From Endomychus coccineus (taxonomy: Eukaryota; Arthropoda; Insecta; Coleoptera; Endomychidae): DNA of 64,000 nucleotides. The notes under the pieces were generated by a model. The model did not search any database and was not told where the DNA came from. It saw only the letters and a list, made by a program, of their open reading frames with translations. Positions 43,795-54,325 of the stretch are shown here, in pieces (the first letter of the stretch is position 1; each line of letters begins with the position of its first letter). The translations under genes were made by a program, and so were the position numbers. The stretch lies in NCBI GenBank assembly GCA_958510875.1, contig OY294069.1:2294001-2358000 (forward strand), given 5' to 3'.

Positions 43795-45090
43795 ACCATC
43801 TTACACAACAGAAGTGACAGAATGTATGACATCTTGAATAATAGACTTCCGCTGGTAGCTAATCTTGAAAATTCTTGGCTTCCGGATGGATTCCGCGTCA
43901 CAATAGCTTGTGGTAAAGGTATGATCTTTAGGTGTGAAGAAATTAAACGGCTGAGTAGAATTTGCTCGTTGAAGTCCGCTAGGTCCTGGCACTGGTGATT
44001 TGGATCTTTGATCAAAAACTGAGACAGCTAACAGAGAATCAGTCTTTGCAGAGATCGAGTCCGATAAATTTTGAACAGCCGGTGGTTGATCATCATTGCC
44101 GTCTGTACGCTGATCAGTCTGGTCAATTGATGTTGGAAGATCACCAACTGGAGTACCTGGATTAACTTGAATGGAGGAAGTTGCATCAGAACTGGTCAAC
44201 AGATCATTTGGTGGAATTTGACTGTTAAGTTGTAATGGCCGGTCAGTCACAGATGATCGCGCGTAGTCAACAGCAGTAAAGATATTCTTATTAAATGGAC
44301 TTATGCCGGTACAGGTAAATCCGGCAATTGCATTTCTATCAGTTACAGAAAGAGGAAATGCTTCTTTGACTATCCCAGGAATGTAATGGATAGTCATCGT
44401 TCGACCATGATGATTTCGCATCCAGTTGTCTGTAGCTGTTTATCATTTTGTTGAATGGCCCAAATACTGCTCTATCCAGAGGCTGAAGTTTGTGCGTGCA
44501 ATGGGGTGGAAACGACAGCATTACTATTCCATTTTCTCTACAAAAATCTAGAGCTTGGATAGATATATGCGATATATGATTGTCGAGCAGTAACAAGCAT
44601 TTTTGATCAAGTGTTGGCTTGACTTGTGTTTTAAAATGTTGTGGAAACAGTAAAAATTCTGCATTCTGTATCCATCCACTAGCATTGCCAGCTCCGGCTC
44701 AACCAACAGGACCCTCAAGTATCATGTGGTCTTGGAATCGTTTCAATGGGAATACGAAAAAAGGAGGTATGTGTCCTTCTTGAGCATTAATGGCAACAGC
44801 AACAGTTACTAATCTTCCACGTTCTGCTGAGGTTACTGCACCTACTTGTTTAGTTCCTTTTTGAGCTACAATCTTGCCAGGTTTTTTGACAGTGGTCACC
44901 CCTGTCTCATCCATATTCCAGATATCTTGTGGCTCAAATTTGTACCTATCCATTATCTCAGCAAGGTTATCAAAAAATTTGCTCACATTATGTTCGTTGA
45001 AACTCGAAGCCCGCGCCAGACTTGTTGCTAGAGGAGATCTCAAAGAGACTCTAGGGTGTCGATCTTCAGGGCGGACTTGAGGCAGTTCAC
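43795..45090 (-). pseudogene. Pogo/Tigger-type DDE transposase, broken
   Basis: Minus strand. From 5': [20 protein letters not shown] (end of the CENP-B-like DNA-binding part), [12 protein letters not shown] (first Asp), [20 protein letters not shown], then a TGA at 44699-44701, LLLLDNHISHIS (second Asp) and PPHCTHKLQPLDRAVFGPFN (third Asp, 35 residues on). A frameshift near 44430-44445 leads to WMRNHHGRTMTIHYIPGIVK and a Ser/Pro-rich tail ending at 43801. All three catalytic Asp are kept, but the N-terminal domain is missing, so this is a recent, 5'-truncated relic. No terminal repeats recognised. Confidence 0.88.
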
Positions 45091-45145
45091 TTCAAGCTTC
45101 AAGCCTGCCCTGAAGATGCCACCTGTAATGGTTGACGAAACGTCT
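45065..45145 (+). repeat. Inverted repeat with hammerhead-like boxes
   Basis: ATCTTCAGGGCGG near 45062 is complementary to CCTGCCCTGAAGAT near 45104 across about 30 bp. The second arm runs into CTGAAGA (45110-45116), and GAAAC follows at 45137-45141 with a poorly paired stem between. Order resembles a hammerhead core (CUGANGA and GAAA); the fold is weak. Confidence 0.4.
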
Positions 45146-45247
45146 GCATCAAGTGGTGCTATTGTGACTTGGAATCCATCTGGAAGTCAATAATTTTCAA
45201 GAATGTATGACAATAAAATATTAGATTGAATGATAAACAAAGAAAAC

Positions 45248-45340
45248 AATAGCAATTCTTTTAGTGAATAAGAGTGATTGTTTCTTATTTATATTGTTAT
45301 AGTGTATCCACAGTGTGAACTCTTTCATAGTTTATTATGT
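45248..45340 (+). repeat. H2 block, tail only
   Basis: TTTTAGTGAATAAGAGTGAT, TGTTTCTTATTTATATTG and TATCCACAGTGTGAACTCTT TCATAG match the tails at 41900-42000 and 13550-13620. The core is absent. Confidence 0.6.
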
Positions 45341-46083
45341 TCAATGTAATTCTGGATAATGGTGATGGTACGATAGCTTCATAATTCATATTGTTTGGTG
45401 GAAATTCGTCGTGTTATTAGATAGAGGCGGTCAGAGAGCTTATAGATTAAATCGATAATTAGATTCCGCCACACCCTTGTCTTGAGTTATAAGGTAATAA
45501 GAAGATAGGACATGCTTAATTTATAGTTAACCCGCTCATCGGAACATTACAGAAGACCTGCCATACCTGCCATGCCTGTGTGCTCTCTCGCGCTCTCTCT
45601 CTCTCTTTCCTTGCTTATAGATAAAAACGGACTTTATGAAAAAACAACGAAATCAAACCTACACAAGCCTTTTTAAAACACCTCATAATTAAATCAGATA
45701 CTTTTTGTTTCCCTTTTTTAATGCGAGAATTTATAAAATTCTTCGCTTCATTCACTTTCGGAGCATACCCACATAGACCTACCCAGCACCAGACACCAGA
45801 ACAATGTTAGATATTTCTTACAATATCGTGTCACTTTAAATGTTCGGTGAAGTAGAATTGTTTTGAATATTCCTCATTTTTAATTGATGATCGAATAATG
45901 AAAAGCGTAGCTAATGGGAATTCGCAACATAATTCATAAACACGACAAGCTTTATTCACGATATTATCTTCAGTTCTCGCCTTTTTCATACATTTGATTA
46001 CTTTGCCATGATTATTTCCAAAAATTTAACGAAAAAACAGTTTTGTCCGAATATTGATGCCCTAAAACTATGAATAAGAAACT
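45341..46083. other. No gene; short CT run
   Basis: A CT microsatellite lies at about 45582-45607. Nothing else recognised. Confidence 0.5.
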
Positions 46084-46330
46084 AGATTAATAATGATTCT
46101 TGACCCAGGCATGAATTATATATAAATTCTCGGGAAATAGCTCACACTATCACATATGTTTATTATTTTCGTCTTTACGTACGTTTCGGTCTCACGACCA
46201 TTATCAGAAGACGCATTATGTCTGAAACGGAATTTCTTAAAACTAAGTGTATCAGCACAAAGCGTCCTTATCGCACCAATTTCAATTGAAAATGCCCACG
46301 TCGCCGAAACGAACAAGTTTTACTTCAGCA
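46084..46330 (-). mobile_element. H1 block with damaged hammerhead-like core
   Basis: Matches 26262-26470. The core at 46170-46213 keeps helix I (CGUCUU/AAGACG), stem II, GAAA and stem III, but the first box reads CUGAUAA. The changed base is the guanine known as G8, a general acid in hammerhead catalysis, so this copy should be inactive. Confidence 0.65.
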
Positions 46331-46885
46331 TAATATCAAACTATTTAGAGTTCTCATTCGTAAAATAATATAGTATAGACAAAAGAATAATAGTCGAAAC
46401 CAAGAAGCCATTCTAACTGGTCACTCACGCATTAATTATACTAGGACACGTAGTCTTAACTTGGATGTTTGATGATAAAACTTCCCAGAGTAAAATACAC
46501 CGGAAGAAAAATACCTCTCCAATCAGATTTCTTGATCCCATTCAGGAGAACTATCCAGCAGCTGAAATTATCATCAAGAAGGACTACAGGCTAAGGTATT
46601 TGCCATTACCAATGGTCACAAGCAATTAATCAATGAACCGACATTGACCCTTGATAACAACTATCATTATGCCAATACGTCGGTGCACTATTCAGAAACT
46701 CTGATCATCCACTCATCACTACGACCTGTCCCGCCTCCACGCATAGTTTGGCATTGCAACTCTGCTTCTTCTCTTAGTTTCATTGGAGAAGAGTTCGTTT
46801 TGAATCTGATGACTCAACGCAATGTGTCAAAGAGGTGTAGGACATTATCAGGCTAGGAATTAACATCAGTTTTCGGCTGGCTGTT
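46331..46885. other. No gene recognised
   Basis: A 70-residue open stretch at 46644-46856 lacks motifs. No repeats seen. Confidence 0.45.
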
Positions 46886-46889
46886 CACC

Positions 46890-47610
46890 ATTTCATATAA
46901 ACTTGGTGTATTTCATTCCAGCTGGAAGACAGTTAGGGTCTAACTGATCCCAAAAAAATATCCTCCCTAATAATTATAGACCAATTGCACTGTGATCTCT
47001 GGAGTGATGGGAATGTAATCATCCTCGAGCTCATCCAATACCTAGGAAGCTCCAAAATCGTGAATGGTCGGCAATATGACTTTCGTCAGCAGAGATCAAC
47101 ATGAGACCTGCTTGCCTAAATAACACATCTATGGCATGAATCTTTTGGAAAAAATGAGGAATCTTTAGCTGTGGAAGTGAATATCTTCAAAGCATTTGAC
47201 CGAGTCTTGCAAAATGGCCTTCTTAGTAATAGATAGATAGATCACACCATATATTGGTTGACCGACTATCCTTCAATTCAATGGCTATTGATGCTGGTGA
47301 TCCACAGGGATAAGTCTGGGCACCAACTTTGTTTCTGCCCCACATCAACGACCAGTTGGAGGTAACAACCTGTCACATCCACAGCTTTGCAGATGATGTT
47401 ACACTTCATGCGGGTTTCTCATCTAGAGCCTCTATATCATCCAATGAAGCCAGAGGAGCGAGACCGAGACATGTTGACGCAATTATTGGAGATCTGGCAA
47501 CAATTTTGAAATGGGGATCTGATAATCTAGTAGAATCCAATGGAACCAAAACTGAAAACACAAGCTTGTATCTTTTTCAGGAAGACGGATCCCACAATCC
47601 CTGATACGTG
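46890..47610 (+). mobile_element. Family A non-LTR RT relic, fingers to post-YADD
   Basis: Plus strand in several frames: YKLGVFHSSWKTV, NNYRPIAL, FKAFDRVLQNGLL-like text around 47190, AIDAGDPQG (VPQG box altered), then an open frame with HINDQLEVTTCHIHSFADDV (YADD as FADD) and ARGARPRHVDAIIGDLAT. The 91-residue tail frame ends at 47604. Stops elsewhere make it a relic. Confidence 0.8.
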
Positions 47611-48600
47611 TAGTCAAAGTAAAGAAAAAAAATGTACAGATACGTATTTCATGCTAGAACTACAGATTCCCAAAGTAGCCGTTTTGTTGTACTTATAAAT
47701 CGTATGAGAATGATGCGAATCTGTTATATTGAAAAGATATCAAGAAATTTACGCAACTCTCGCATCTGTCAAATTTATAATAAAAAGCCAAAGATGACCC
47801 AAATGGTGCTCTCTCAGAAGCAGTGGAAGAATACATAATGTGTCAGAATGATTAACAAAGAAATAGAAGTTGCCACTATTTTCATTGATTAAAACATTGC
47901 AACAAACCCTCATTCACTAATTTCCCCGTTTCGATTTGTTATTGTTTAGAATACTTATAAGAATAACCGAAGGTCTTCGCGCCACATTCTGTATATAAAA
48001 GTAAGCCATACAGCAGCATTATGCAAGTTTGGCAATAGCACGACGATTCGATGCTCAGGTGTCTCCTTGTTAACCTGTCACTAGCACGGACAGCCAGCCG
48101 TCTTCCCTTCATTATTTATCAACCAATTTAAATCGAAAACAAGTACGTCTTCTATACGTGCCAATTTTTCAAATGTTAACTCTTATATGCTGTTTACAGT
48201 ATTCGCTCGCTACGTATGTGGCCTCCTTTTAGTTATTACGGCAAAAACTTCGCAATCTCCTGGAAAAAAAGCCACGGTTTTATTGACTCGGATTTTGTTG
48301 TTGTTTCCGAGAAAGGGAAATTATTGTTATGCTCATTTCTTGTACGATTTTGTCCCATTTCACCAGTTTATGGTACGAGAATCGGCGTCTTTTGAGCGTT
48401 TGAAATTGTTATTGATAGCTTTGCGACTAATGTTTATCAATTACCCGACTGAACTCTTATAACACGATAATGAAGGAATGTAAGGAATGATTTTAGCCAT
48501 TTAAGAAACACGTTGTAGAAGATTATTTGTATTATTATATTATTATTTGAAATCAGCAAGTCGACAATCACAACTTTTTTTTTAGAGTGTGTGGCTTTAG
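47611..48600. other. No gene; one TATA-like site
   Basis: GTATATAAAA at 47991-48000 is a good TATA-box match followed by a mixed-composition stretch to about 48130. A 91-residue open stretch begins at 48187 without known motifs. A promoter is possible but not supported further. Confidence 0.35.
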
Positions 48601-48603
48601 TAA

Positions 48604-48670
48604 CCCCTATCCCATTATATTGGTATAATATGATAGGGGTATTAACTATATAATGCGATTGGGATAGGGA
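48604..48670. repeat. Small hairpin element
   Basis: CCCTATCCCA at 48605-48614 is inverted perfectly as TGGGATAGGG at 48660-48669, and an internal CCCCTATC/GATAGGGG pair nests inside. About 65 bp in all; could be a deleted MITE or a hairpin-forming site. Confidence 0.6.
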
Positions 48671-48689
48671 TATTTAGAAAATAATGCTG

Positions 48690-48877
48690 ACAAATTATTC
48701 CAACACACTGGTATTCTGAAAGCTAGAAGTTATCAAGTGAAACTAAATCTAAGATTACGTCCTTAAATGAGGACTTATTCTGAATTTGGTACACATTGAG
48801 GGATGGGAGTAGCCCTAGCCAGTGCTTTGAGTTGGAGTTTATTTACAAAATTGTTGACAAGGATGAATTATAGGTAT
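48690..48877 (-). mobile_element. Older P1 Penelope-like copy, 3' part before the insertion
   Basis: Similar to the 3' end of P1 (CTGACAAATTATTCCAACAC, TGAGGGATGGGAG, CAAAATTGTTGACAAGGATG) but more diverged than the two arms next to it. It breaks off after GATGAATTATAGGTAT (48862-48877), which is repeated at 50348-50363 where the old copy continues. Confidence 0.75.
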
Positions 48878-49073
48878 ATCTATGGTTTCGGCGTTTACGT
48901 AGTGTAAATTCATAATACTTCAGAAGTTGGAGAATAAAACTCAAATTTTACACAAAACTTTTAACATTTAATTTAAAAATGCTGACAAATTGTTTCACCA
49001 CACTGTGGCATTATCAAAGCGAGGAGTTATCAACTAAAGCTAAATCTAAAAGTATGTCCTTAAATATCAGGGA

Positions 49074-49642
49074 TCAGAATGTGGTGCAAATTGAGGGATG
49101 GGGGGTGGATAGTGGTGGGAGTGTGTTTACAAAATTGTTAACAAGCGGTGAATTATATGTGTCGATTTGATCATTTAATATTACATTATTATTGTTTTTT
49201 GCGTGTTTCAAAATTTCTATGGATTCTAATATATTAAGTTTATGTCCTTTTTCCTGAATATGTAGAATATCAGGATTAAGGGTGAAATTGTGGTTATGTT
49301 CTAACAGGTGATTTGCGTAATTAGAGACTTCTTTTTTGAGCCTGTAACTTCTCAAATGTTCATTGAACCTTACGCTGAAACTGCGTCCAGTTTGTCCTAT
49401 GTACAAAGCACTACAGTCATCACATCTCAGTCTGTAAACTCCAGATTTCTTTAAGTTATCTTTTTTAGATTTCGAGTTATTAATATACGAGCATAGGTTA
49501 TTTGTTGTTTTAAAGGCGACATTTTATTCTGTTTTTTAAGGAATTGAGATATTTTTCGTGAATGTTTACCTAAATATGTTAGACATGTGAAATTTGATTT
49601 TGTATTATTATTAATTTGCGGATAAAAAAAAGCCTTAAGCAT
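49074..49642 (-). pseudogene. P1 GIY-YIG endonuclease fragment, left arm
   Basis: Minus strand: FTCLTYLGKHSRKISQFLKK (RT C-terminus to linker), a frameshift in an A-run, SGVYRLRCDDCSALYIGQTG with RSFSVRFNEHLRSYRLKKE (GIY-YIG core with the catalytic Arg region), then an H/N segment ANHLLEHNHNF and IESIEILKHAKNNN-like residues. It ends at TTF before a stop. The nuclease would nick target DNA for reverse transcription. The RT itself is missing. Confidence 0.82.
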
Positions 49643-49644
49643 AA

Positions 49645-50195
49645 TTTATCCGCAAATTAATAAAAAAAAATCAAATTTCACATGTCTAACATATTTAGGT
49701 AAACATTCACTAAAAATATCTCAATTCCTTAAAAAACAGAATAAAAACGTCGCCTTTAAAACAACAAATAACCTATGCTCGTATATTAATAACTCGAAAT
49801 CTAAAAAAGATAACTTAAAGAAATCTGGAGTTTACAGACTGAGATGTGATGACTGTAGTGCTTTGTACATAGGACAAACTGGACGCAGTTTCAGCGTAAG
49901 GTTCAATGAACATTTGAGAAGTTACAGGCTCAAAAAAGAAGACTCTAATTACGCAAATCACCTGTTAGAACCTAACCACAATTTCACCCTTAATCCTGAT
50001 ATTCTACATATTCAGGAAAAAGGACATAAACTTAATATATTAGAATCCATAGAAATTTTGAAACACGCAAAAAACAATAATAATGTAATATTAAATGATC
50101 AAATCGACACATATAATTCACCGCTTGTTAACAATTTTGTAAACACACTCCCACCATTATCCACCCCCCATCCCTCAATTTGCACCACATTCTGA
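49645..50195 (+). pseudogene. P1 GIY-YIG endonuclease fragment, right arm
   Basis: Plus-strand mirror of the left arm without its frameshift: PQINKKKSNFTCLTYLGKHS, INNSKSKKDNLKKSGVYRLR, then CDDCSALYIGQTGRSFSVRF. Differences from the left arm include KKED for KKEV and LLEPNHN for LLEHNHN. The frame is open from 49645 to 50195, but it lacks the RT, so it cannot act alone. Confidence 0.83.
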
Positions 50196-50347
50196 TCCCT
50201 GATATTCAAGGACATACTTTTAGATTTAGCTTTAGTTGATAACTCCTCGCTTTGATAATGCCACAGTGTGGTGAAACAATTTGTCAGCATTTTTAAATTA
50301 AATGTTAAAAGTTTTGTGTAAAATTTGAGTTTTATTCTCCAGCTTCT

Positions 50348-50490
50348 GATGAATTATAGGTATCGATTTGGTCATTTAAGACTACCATTGTTTTTGGATG
50401 TTTTGAAATTTCTATGGATTCTGGAATTTTGTGTTCATGTCCCTTTTCCTGAATTTGTAAAATATCTAGTCGAGTCAAAAATGTATAAAC
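50348..50490 (-). mobile_element. Older P1 copy, continuation after the insertion
   Basis: Starts with the repeated GATGAATTATAGGTAT and goes on CGATTTGGTCATTTAAGAC, TTTCTATGGATTCTGGAAT and TCCCTTTTCCTGAATTTGTA, the expected order of P1 on the minus strand. It decays by about 50490. Confidence 0.75.
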
Positions 50491-50594
50491 CCAGGAAAAA
50501 CCTGTTGCAATGCCTTAAATTTTCCCTACATTAAATAAAGCACCCAGAGTGAGAAAGTGGGCTTGAACCCCCTAATGAACAATAAACAAACTCT

Positions 50595-51600
50595 TGGACT
50601 ATTTCATACAGGGGCCTTAGATGGTAACATAGGATGCCCATAGCAGATGGAAAAGCGTCTCAGGCGCCTTTCGACAGGCACTGCAGCTGACATCAGGAAC
50701 CTGCACACCCATTACGTTGCGACGATAGATCAATGTGTTGATTACGCCATCCTGGCTAGCTTCGATAAATCCCTCGGTCTCGGGTCTAAGCCCGGCTGAC
50801 GGTGGGTGGCCGAAGGTCTGCCTCGTTAACAAGTAGAGCGTTTCGATGTTTCTGTAGAAAACACTGTGTATTGGCTTGTCAACATGACACCTGAGCATAA
50901 GATCTTGCTCTGCGGCATTTATCTGGACTTTCAGGCGAGAAAGCTGCAACTCAAGGTTGCCCTCTAGTTGGCCATCTCGACTGATGTGAAAATCGAGTCC
51001 AAGTTCTTCCCCAAATTGACTAGGCACAGAAGAGAGCCCGAAGTTCTAAGAACCTTACACGTTATACTCAACACCACACTTCGATGCAGACCCTTCAGAT
51101 TAAGGAGTCACCTTACCGGTGACCTGTGAGATAAATGAGTGGAACGGACGACCTAAGATGCAAATTGTGTTTTCTTTGTCGAGTCTATGCAGCTCATCGA
51201 CCGTTCATTTCTCCACTCCAAAAGAGTAGAGCAGGATTGAAACGGCAAGCATATTTTTTGCAGACGCCTTGTTCTCACTCGACAGTTTGGACGACCAAAT
51301 CTTTCGAACAACGTTTCTGTACTTGCCGAGAAGAGTCTCCTTCACCAGGAAAGCGTCTTAATTAGGACGATGTTCATTTTTCAGGTATCGAAAGGTCTTC
51401 CAAGCATCAAGATGTTCAAAGATGCTTCCGTCGACAAGATGCATATTCTCGGAGATCGTTCCCTCCTCAAATGAAACACTGCACACTTGTCCAATCCCAA
51501 TTCCATGCCTACGGCTCGTCTATATTCTTGAACCACGTTGAGAGCGTGATGAAGATTTTTCTTCCGCAGAAACATACAGTCTCAGAATAGCTAAAATAAA
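50595..51600 (-). mobile_element. R2/R4-like non-LTR pol fragment
   Basis: Minus strand: HALNVVQEYRRAVGMELGLD followed by KCAVFHLRR (post-palm GLDKCA block of R2/R4-type elements, 51575-51381), ETLLGKYRNVVRKIW, KNMLAVSILLYSFG and WTVDELHRLDKE-like text (51330-51150), then the C-terminal frame 51027-50617 with LMLRCHVDKPIHSVFYRNIE and VPDVSCSACRKAPETLFHLL, a Cys-Cys-His knuckle near the end. The order matches the C-terminal half of such pols. Several stops and frameshifts are present. R2 and R4 are classically site-specific; no rDNA is visible here. Confidence 0.8.
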
Positions 51601-53204
51601 TGGGTGATCTGATGCCTGTGGTCGTTTGGTGGTCCAGAGTAATATTCACGAGTCCGTCTTGACGCAATGAGGGGCCGCAGTATATGTATTTCTTCGCCTT
51701 TTTTGACCAAAAACCTTGGATATCTCGAAAAGTATGTATTTTTCTTTCAAAACAAACAAAATGAAGGTTCAAAATTTGCCGGAAATGCGGATAAACTGGC
51801 GGAACACGCACTCTATGAATGGCCAGCTGAGAAAATAAACAGATCTCTTGTTTGGTGAGATACATTTGAGATACCAGAAGATCTAGAAACAATCTCAACC
51901 ATCAAAATCATTCCGGTTTCATAAAAAGACTCTAAGCTAGCTGAGTGTACTATAATTAGAAGTGGTTGCGATGCTTCTACTGGGGAGTTTTTCAATATTT
52001 TTCATTTGACCTGGATACGTATTTCACCGTCCAAATACGTATTCATATTTTTAATGTCAATGTGGCTTTTTAGTTTATATTACTTTTATGTCAATACAGT
52101 TTCTCCAAGCTTGAGTGCTTGGAGATAAAACATCTGGATATATAAATTTCCCACATTATCACAAATAAACGTATTCAATTCGCTCATGTTCGAGCGAACT
52201 CTGTCACTACTCTGAATCACAGAGATTCAGAGATCAAAGATCCATGCATACACGAAACAATAAGTGCGGCGGTCGCCACCACTACCTGCCTGAAAAACTA
52301 TACAAAAACTGCCCATATTTGATCTGCACTCCAACAGATGGCCGCACTAGGCGCTATCTCGACTCGAAGACTCGAAGCATCATCGGGCATTCCGTGAACG
52401 ATGTCTTTTCCCCGCGCGTTCGCTAGACTTTTGTTTACCGAATCGATTTCGGTTTTCATCCCTTATATTGAATAGTTTCCGGCGTTATTTCACTCGTCTC
52501 GTGGCATTTTATTAATTCCAGCTCGCTCTTGTTTATGTAACGTTCCCGCAAAAGTTTCTTTTAATTCCGAAAACAGAACACGTACGTATAAATTTATCAC
52601 TATGCAACCCGTTCATCTCCTCTACCGAACTTAATTTCATTAGGCCGCATTGTTTAAAATTGAAAGCTGTGTTGTATGCGGGGCGGGGGAGACACGGGGG
52701 GTGATTAGTTAATTTATCATGTAATTTACCGAATTCGCCCCGTTTCGTCGTTTATTGTGTTCTTCAATTGAATTATGAACGTGACGCGTACGTAATATTA
52801 GATCTCGTTATTTTTGAAACATGTTCGTTCTCGAGTACTGAGTAACCCTTTGAATGTCGTAACATAGGTCATTGTATGCGACGATTCAAGTGGAAAGCGA
52901 GGAAATTGGAGGTTTTTAGCGACGTTAGGGTACAATATGGACTTATGTCCCTGCTCAAGACTTACTAATAGTTTTACATTTTCACGTTAGAAATTGAATC
53001 AGAATCGCCGAGTACATTTATTCAAAGCAAAATGTCTTTTCAGATCATTCAATACGATGATTTTAATATGGGAAATACGAATAATTTGAAGGATAGAAAT
53101 ATAATGAGAGTGTCTACTTGACATGAATAATCCAAAGGTTTCGATAGGTCTTAGGAATTGGTAGGAAACGAAAATATATTGCCAATATCGATGGTAGAAG
53201 TCGT
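51601..53204. other. No gene recognised; two GC-rich spots
   Basis: Short GC-richer zones occur at 52260-52440 and 52675-52710; the latter has GGGGCGGGGGAGACACGGGG followed by GGTG on the plus strand. No domains or RNA genes recognised. Confidence 0.45.
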
Positions 53205-53330
53205 TATTCTATGGAAATTGATCATTATGATCAAACGAAAAAACAATTAAGTACTCTATTTTATACCACTTTTAATAATAACATGAAAACGTTAATAAAG
53301 GTTCAACAATGAAGTTGGGAAGCGTAAATC
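53205..53330. repeat. Dispersed repeat shared with 14.8 kb
   Basis: ATGGAAATTGATCATTATGA and TTTTATACCACTTTTAATAA then CATGAAAACGTT match 14780-14890. Function unknown. Confidence 0.55.
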
Positions 53331-53471
53331 ATGTCTTATTTCCATATTCCTACATGAATTCAGTGCCACTGATAACATCAACCTACGTAAATTGAGTCCC
53401 GGGTTTCAATATAATTCACAGAATATTTATATATACGTGATTTTAATATTTGTATCCTATATCAATAAAGA

Positions 53472-53520
53472 GTTAGGTTAGGTTACATTAGGTTAGGTTA
53501 GGTTAGGTTAGGTTAGGTTG
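53472..53520 (+). repeat. Interstitial (TTAGG)n
   Basis: About nine near-perfect TTAGG units, the standard insect telomere repeat, broken once by TTACA. Embedded far from any visible chromosome end in this window. Confidence 0.85.
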
Positions 53521-54027
53521 AGTTACGTTGGGTTCCTGGGAAGTAGGAGCTTTCTTCTCTTGTGCGGAGTCTGAAACTGCATCCAGGTGCATCCCTAAGT
53601 GGCGGATAGGAAAATGCTCACGGCCCTGCTACCAGCAGGGTCCAGCGTAGAAGTAGTAGATTATAGGCTCCAAATCATATGCTTTTGGGAAGAAGGTTAT
53701 GTATAGAATGTGATTGATAGGAATGATCTATATGTTCCAGCTATATGTAGTGAGTTATATGAATCACATGTGATTCACTGAGACACAGAATCCATAAATA
53801 TGGTCATCAACCATATTATGGTACAATACACCGAAATTCGGTACACTGAATGAGACAATTAGCGCTAAACAGACACAAGGAACATATTATAGACGCAGTT
53901 CATATCACGAAGTTATGCGAAGAGCAGTCCCGGGGTATGGATGAAGAAAGGAGAGGTTCTAGCAGGTATGCTGGTTTTTTAGAGCGAGTCTGGCACTACC
54001 AAGACAGATAGATCAAAAACTCCTGGT

Positions 54028-54325
54028 GGTTAGGTTAGGTTAGAAAAAAAGGGGTACAATAAACAATCACTATTAGTTATTATGAGAGTGTCAAGATAAG
54101 CGCGATTACAAAATTTGCATTCTGTATCAACAATGTTAGGTTAGTACGTTAGGTTGAGTCAGGTTAGGTAAGTAGGTTAGGGTTGGCTAGGTTAAGTTAT
54201 TTTAGGTCAGGTTAGGTTAGAAGTAAATGAGGTACAATAAACAATCATTATTGGTTATCATGAGAGTGAGGTTAGGTTAGAAACAAAGGGGTACAATGAA
54301 CAATCACTAGTGGTTATTGTGCAAA
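54028..54325 (+). repeat. S60 units with embedded TTAGG
   Basis: Units at 54031-54090, 54209-54268 and 54269-54325 each start with GGTTAGGTTAGAA, then GGGGTACAATAAACAATCA and TATTGGTTATCATGAG-like text. The last two are adjacent at exactly 60 bp. Between 54135 and 54220 a scatter of TTAGG, TTAGT and TTGAG forms lies between the first and second unit. Confidence 0.75.

Larger units (their letters stand above)
48878..50347. mobile_element. Palindromic P1 Penelope-like insertion
   Basis: Two head-to-head P1 copies: left arm 48921-49626 (minus), right arm 49645-50348 (plus), separated by an 18-bp spacer, plus 43 bp unique at the left end. The arms differ at few positions: the GIY-YIG frames differ at two residues in 110. 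GATGAATTATAGGTAT flanks the whole unit as a 16-bp direct repeat, a target duplication in an older P1 copy. Two 5'-truncated copies joined at their 5' ends suggest one integration event. Confidence 0.88.

Noticed and set aside
47991..48130. TATA box with possible first exon
   Set aside because: TATATAAAA is expected by chance in DNA this AT-rich; no initiator, coding exon or splice donor supports it.
51381..51575. R2 insertion in rDNA
   Set aside because: The protein text is R2/R4-like, but no 28S sequence is seen next to it, so site-specific insertion cannot be claimed.
52330..52360. CTCF-like site (CAGATGGCCGCACTAGGCGC)
   Set aside because: Single motif-like match without a conserved context; cannot be told from chance by eye.
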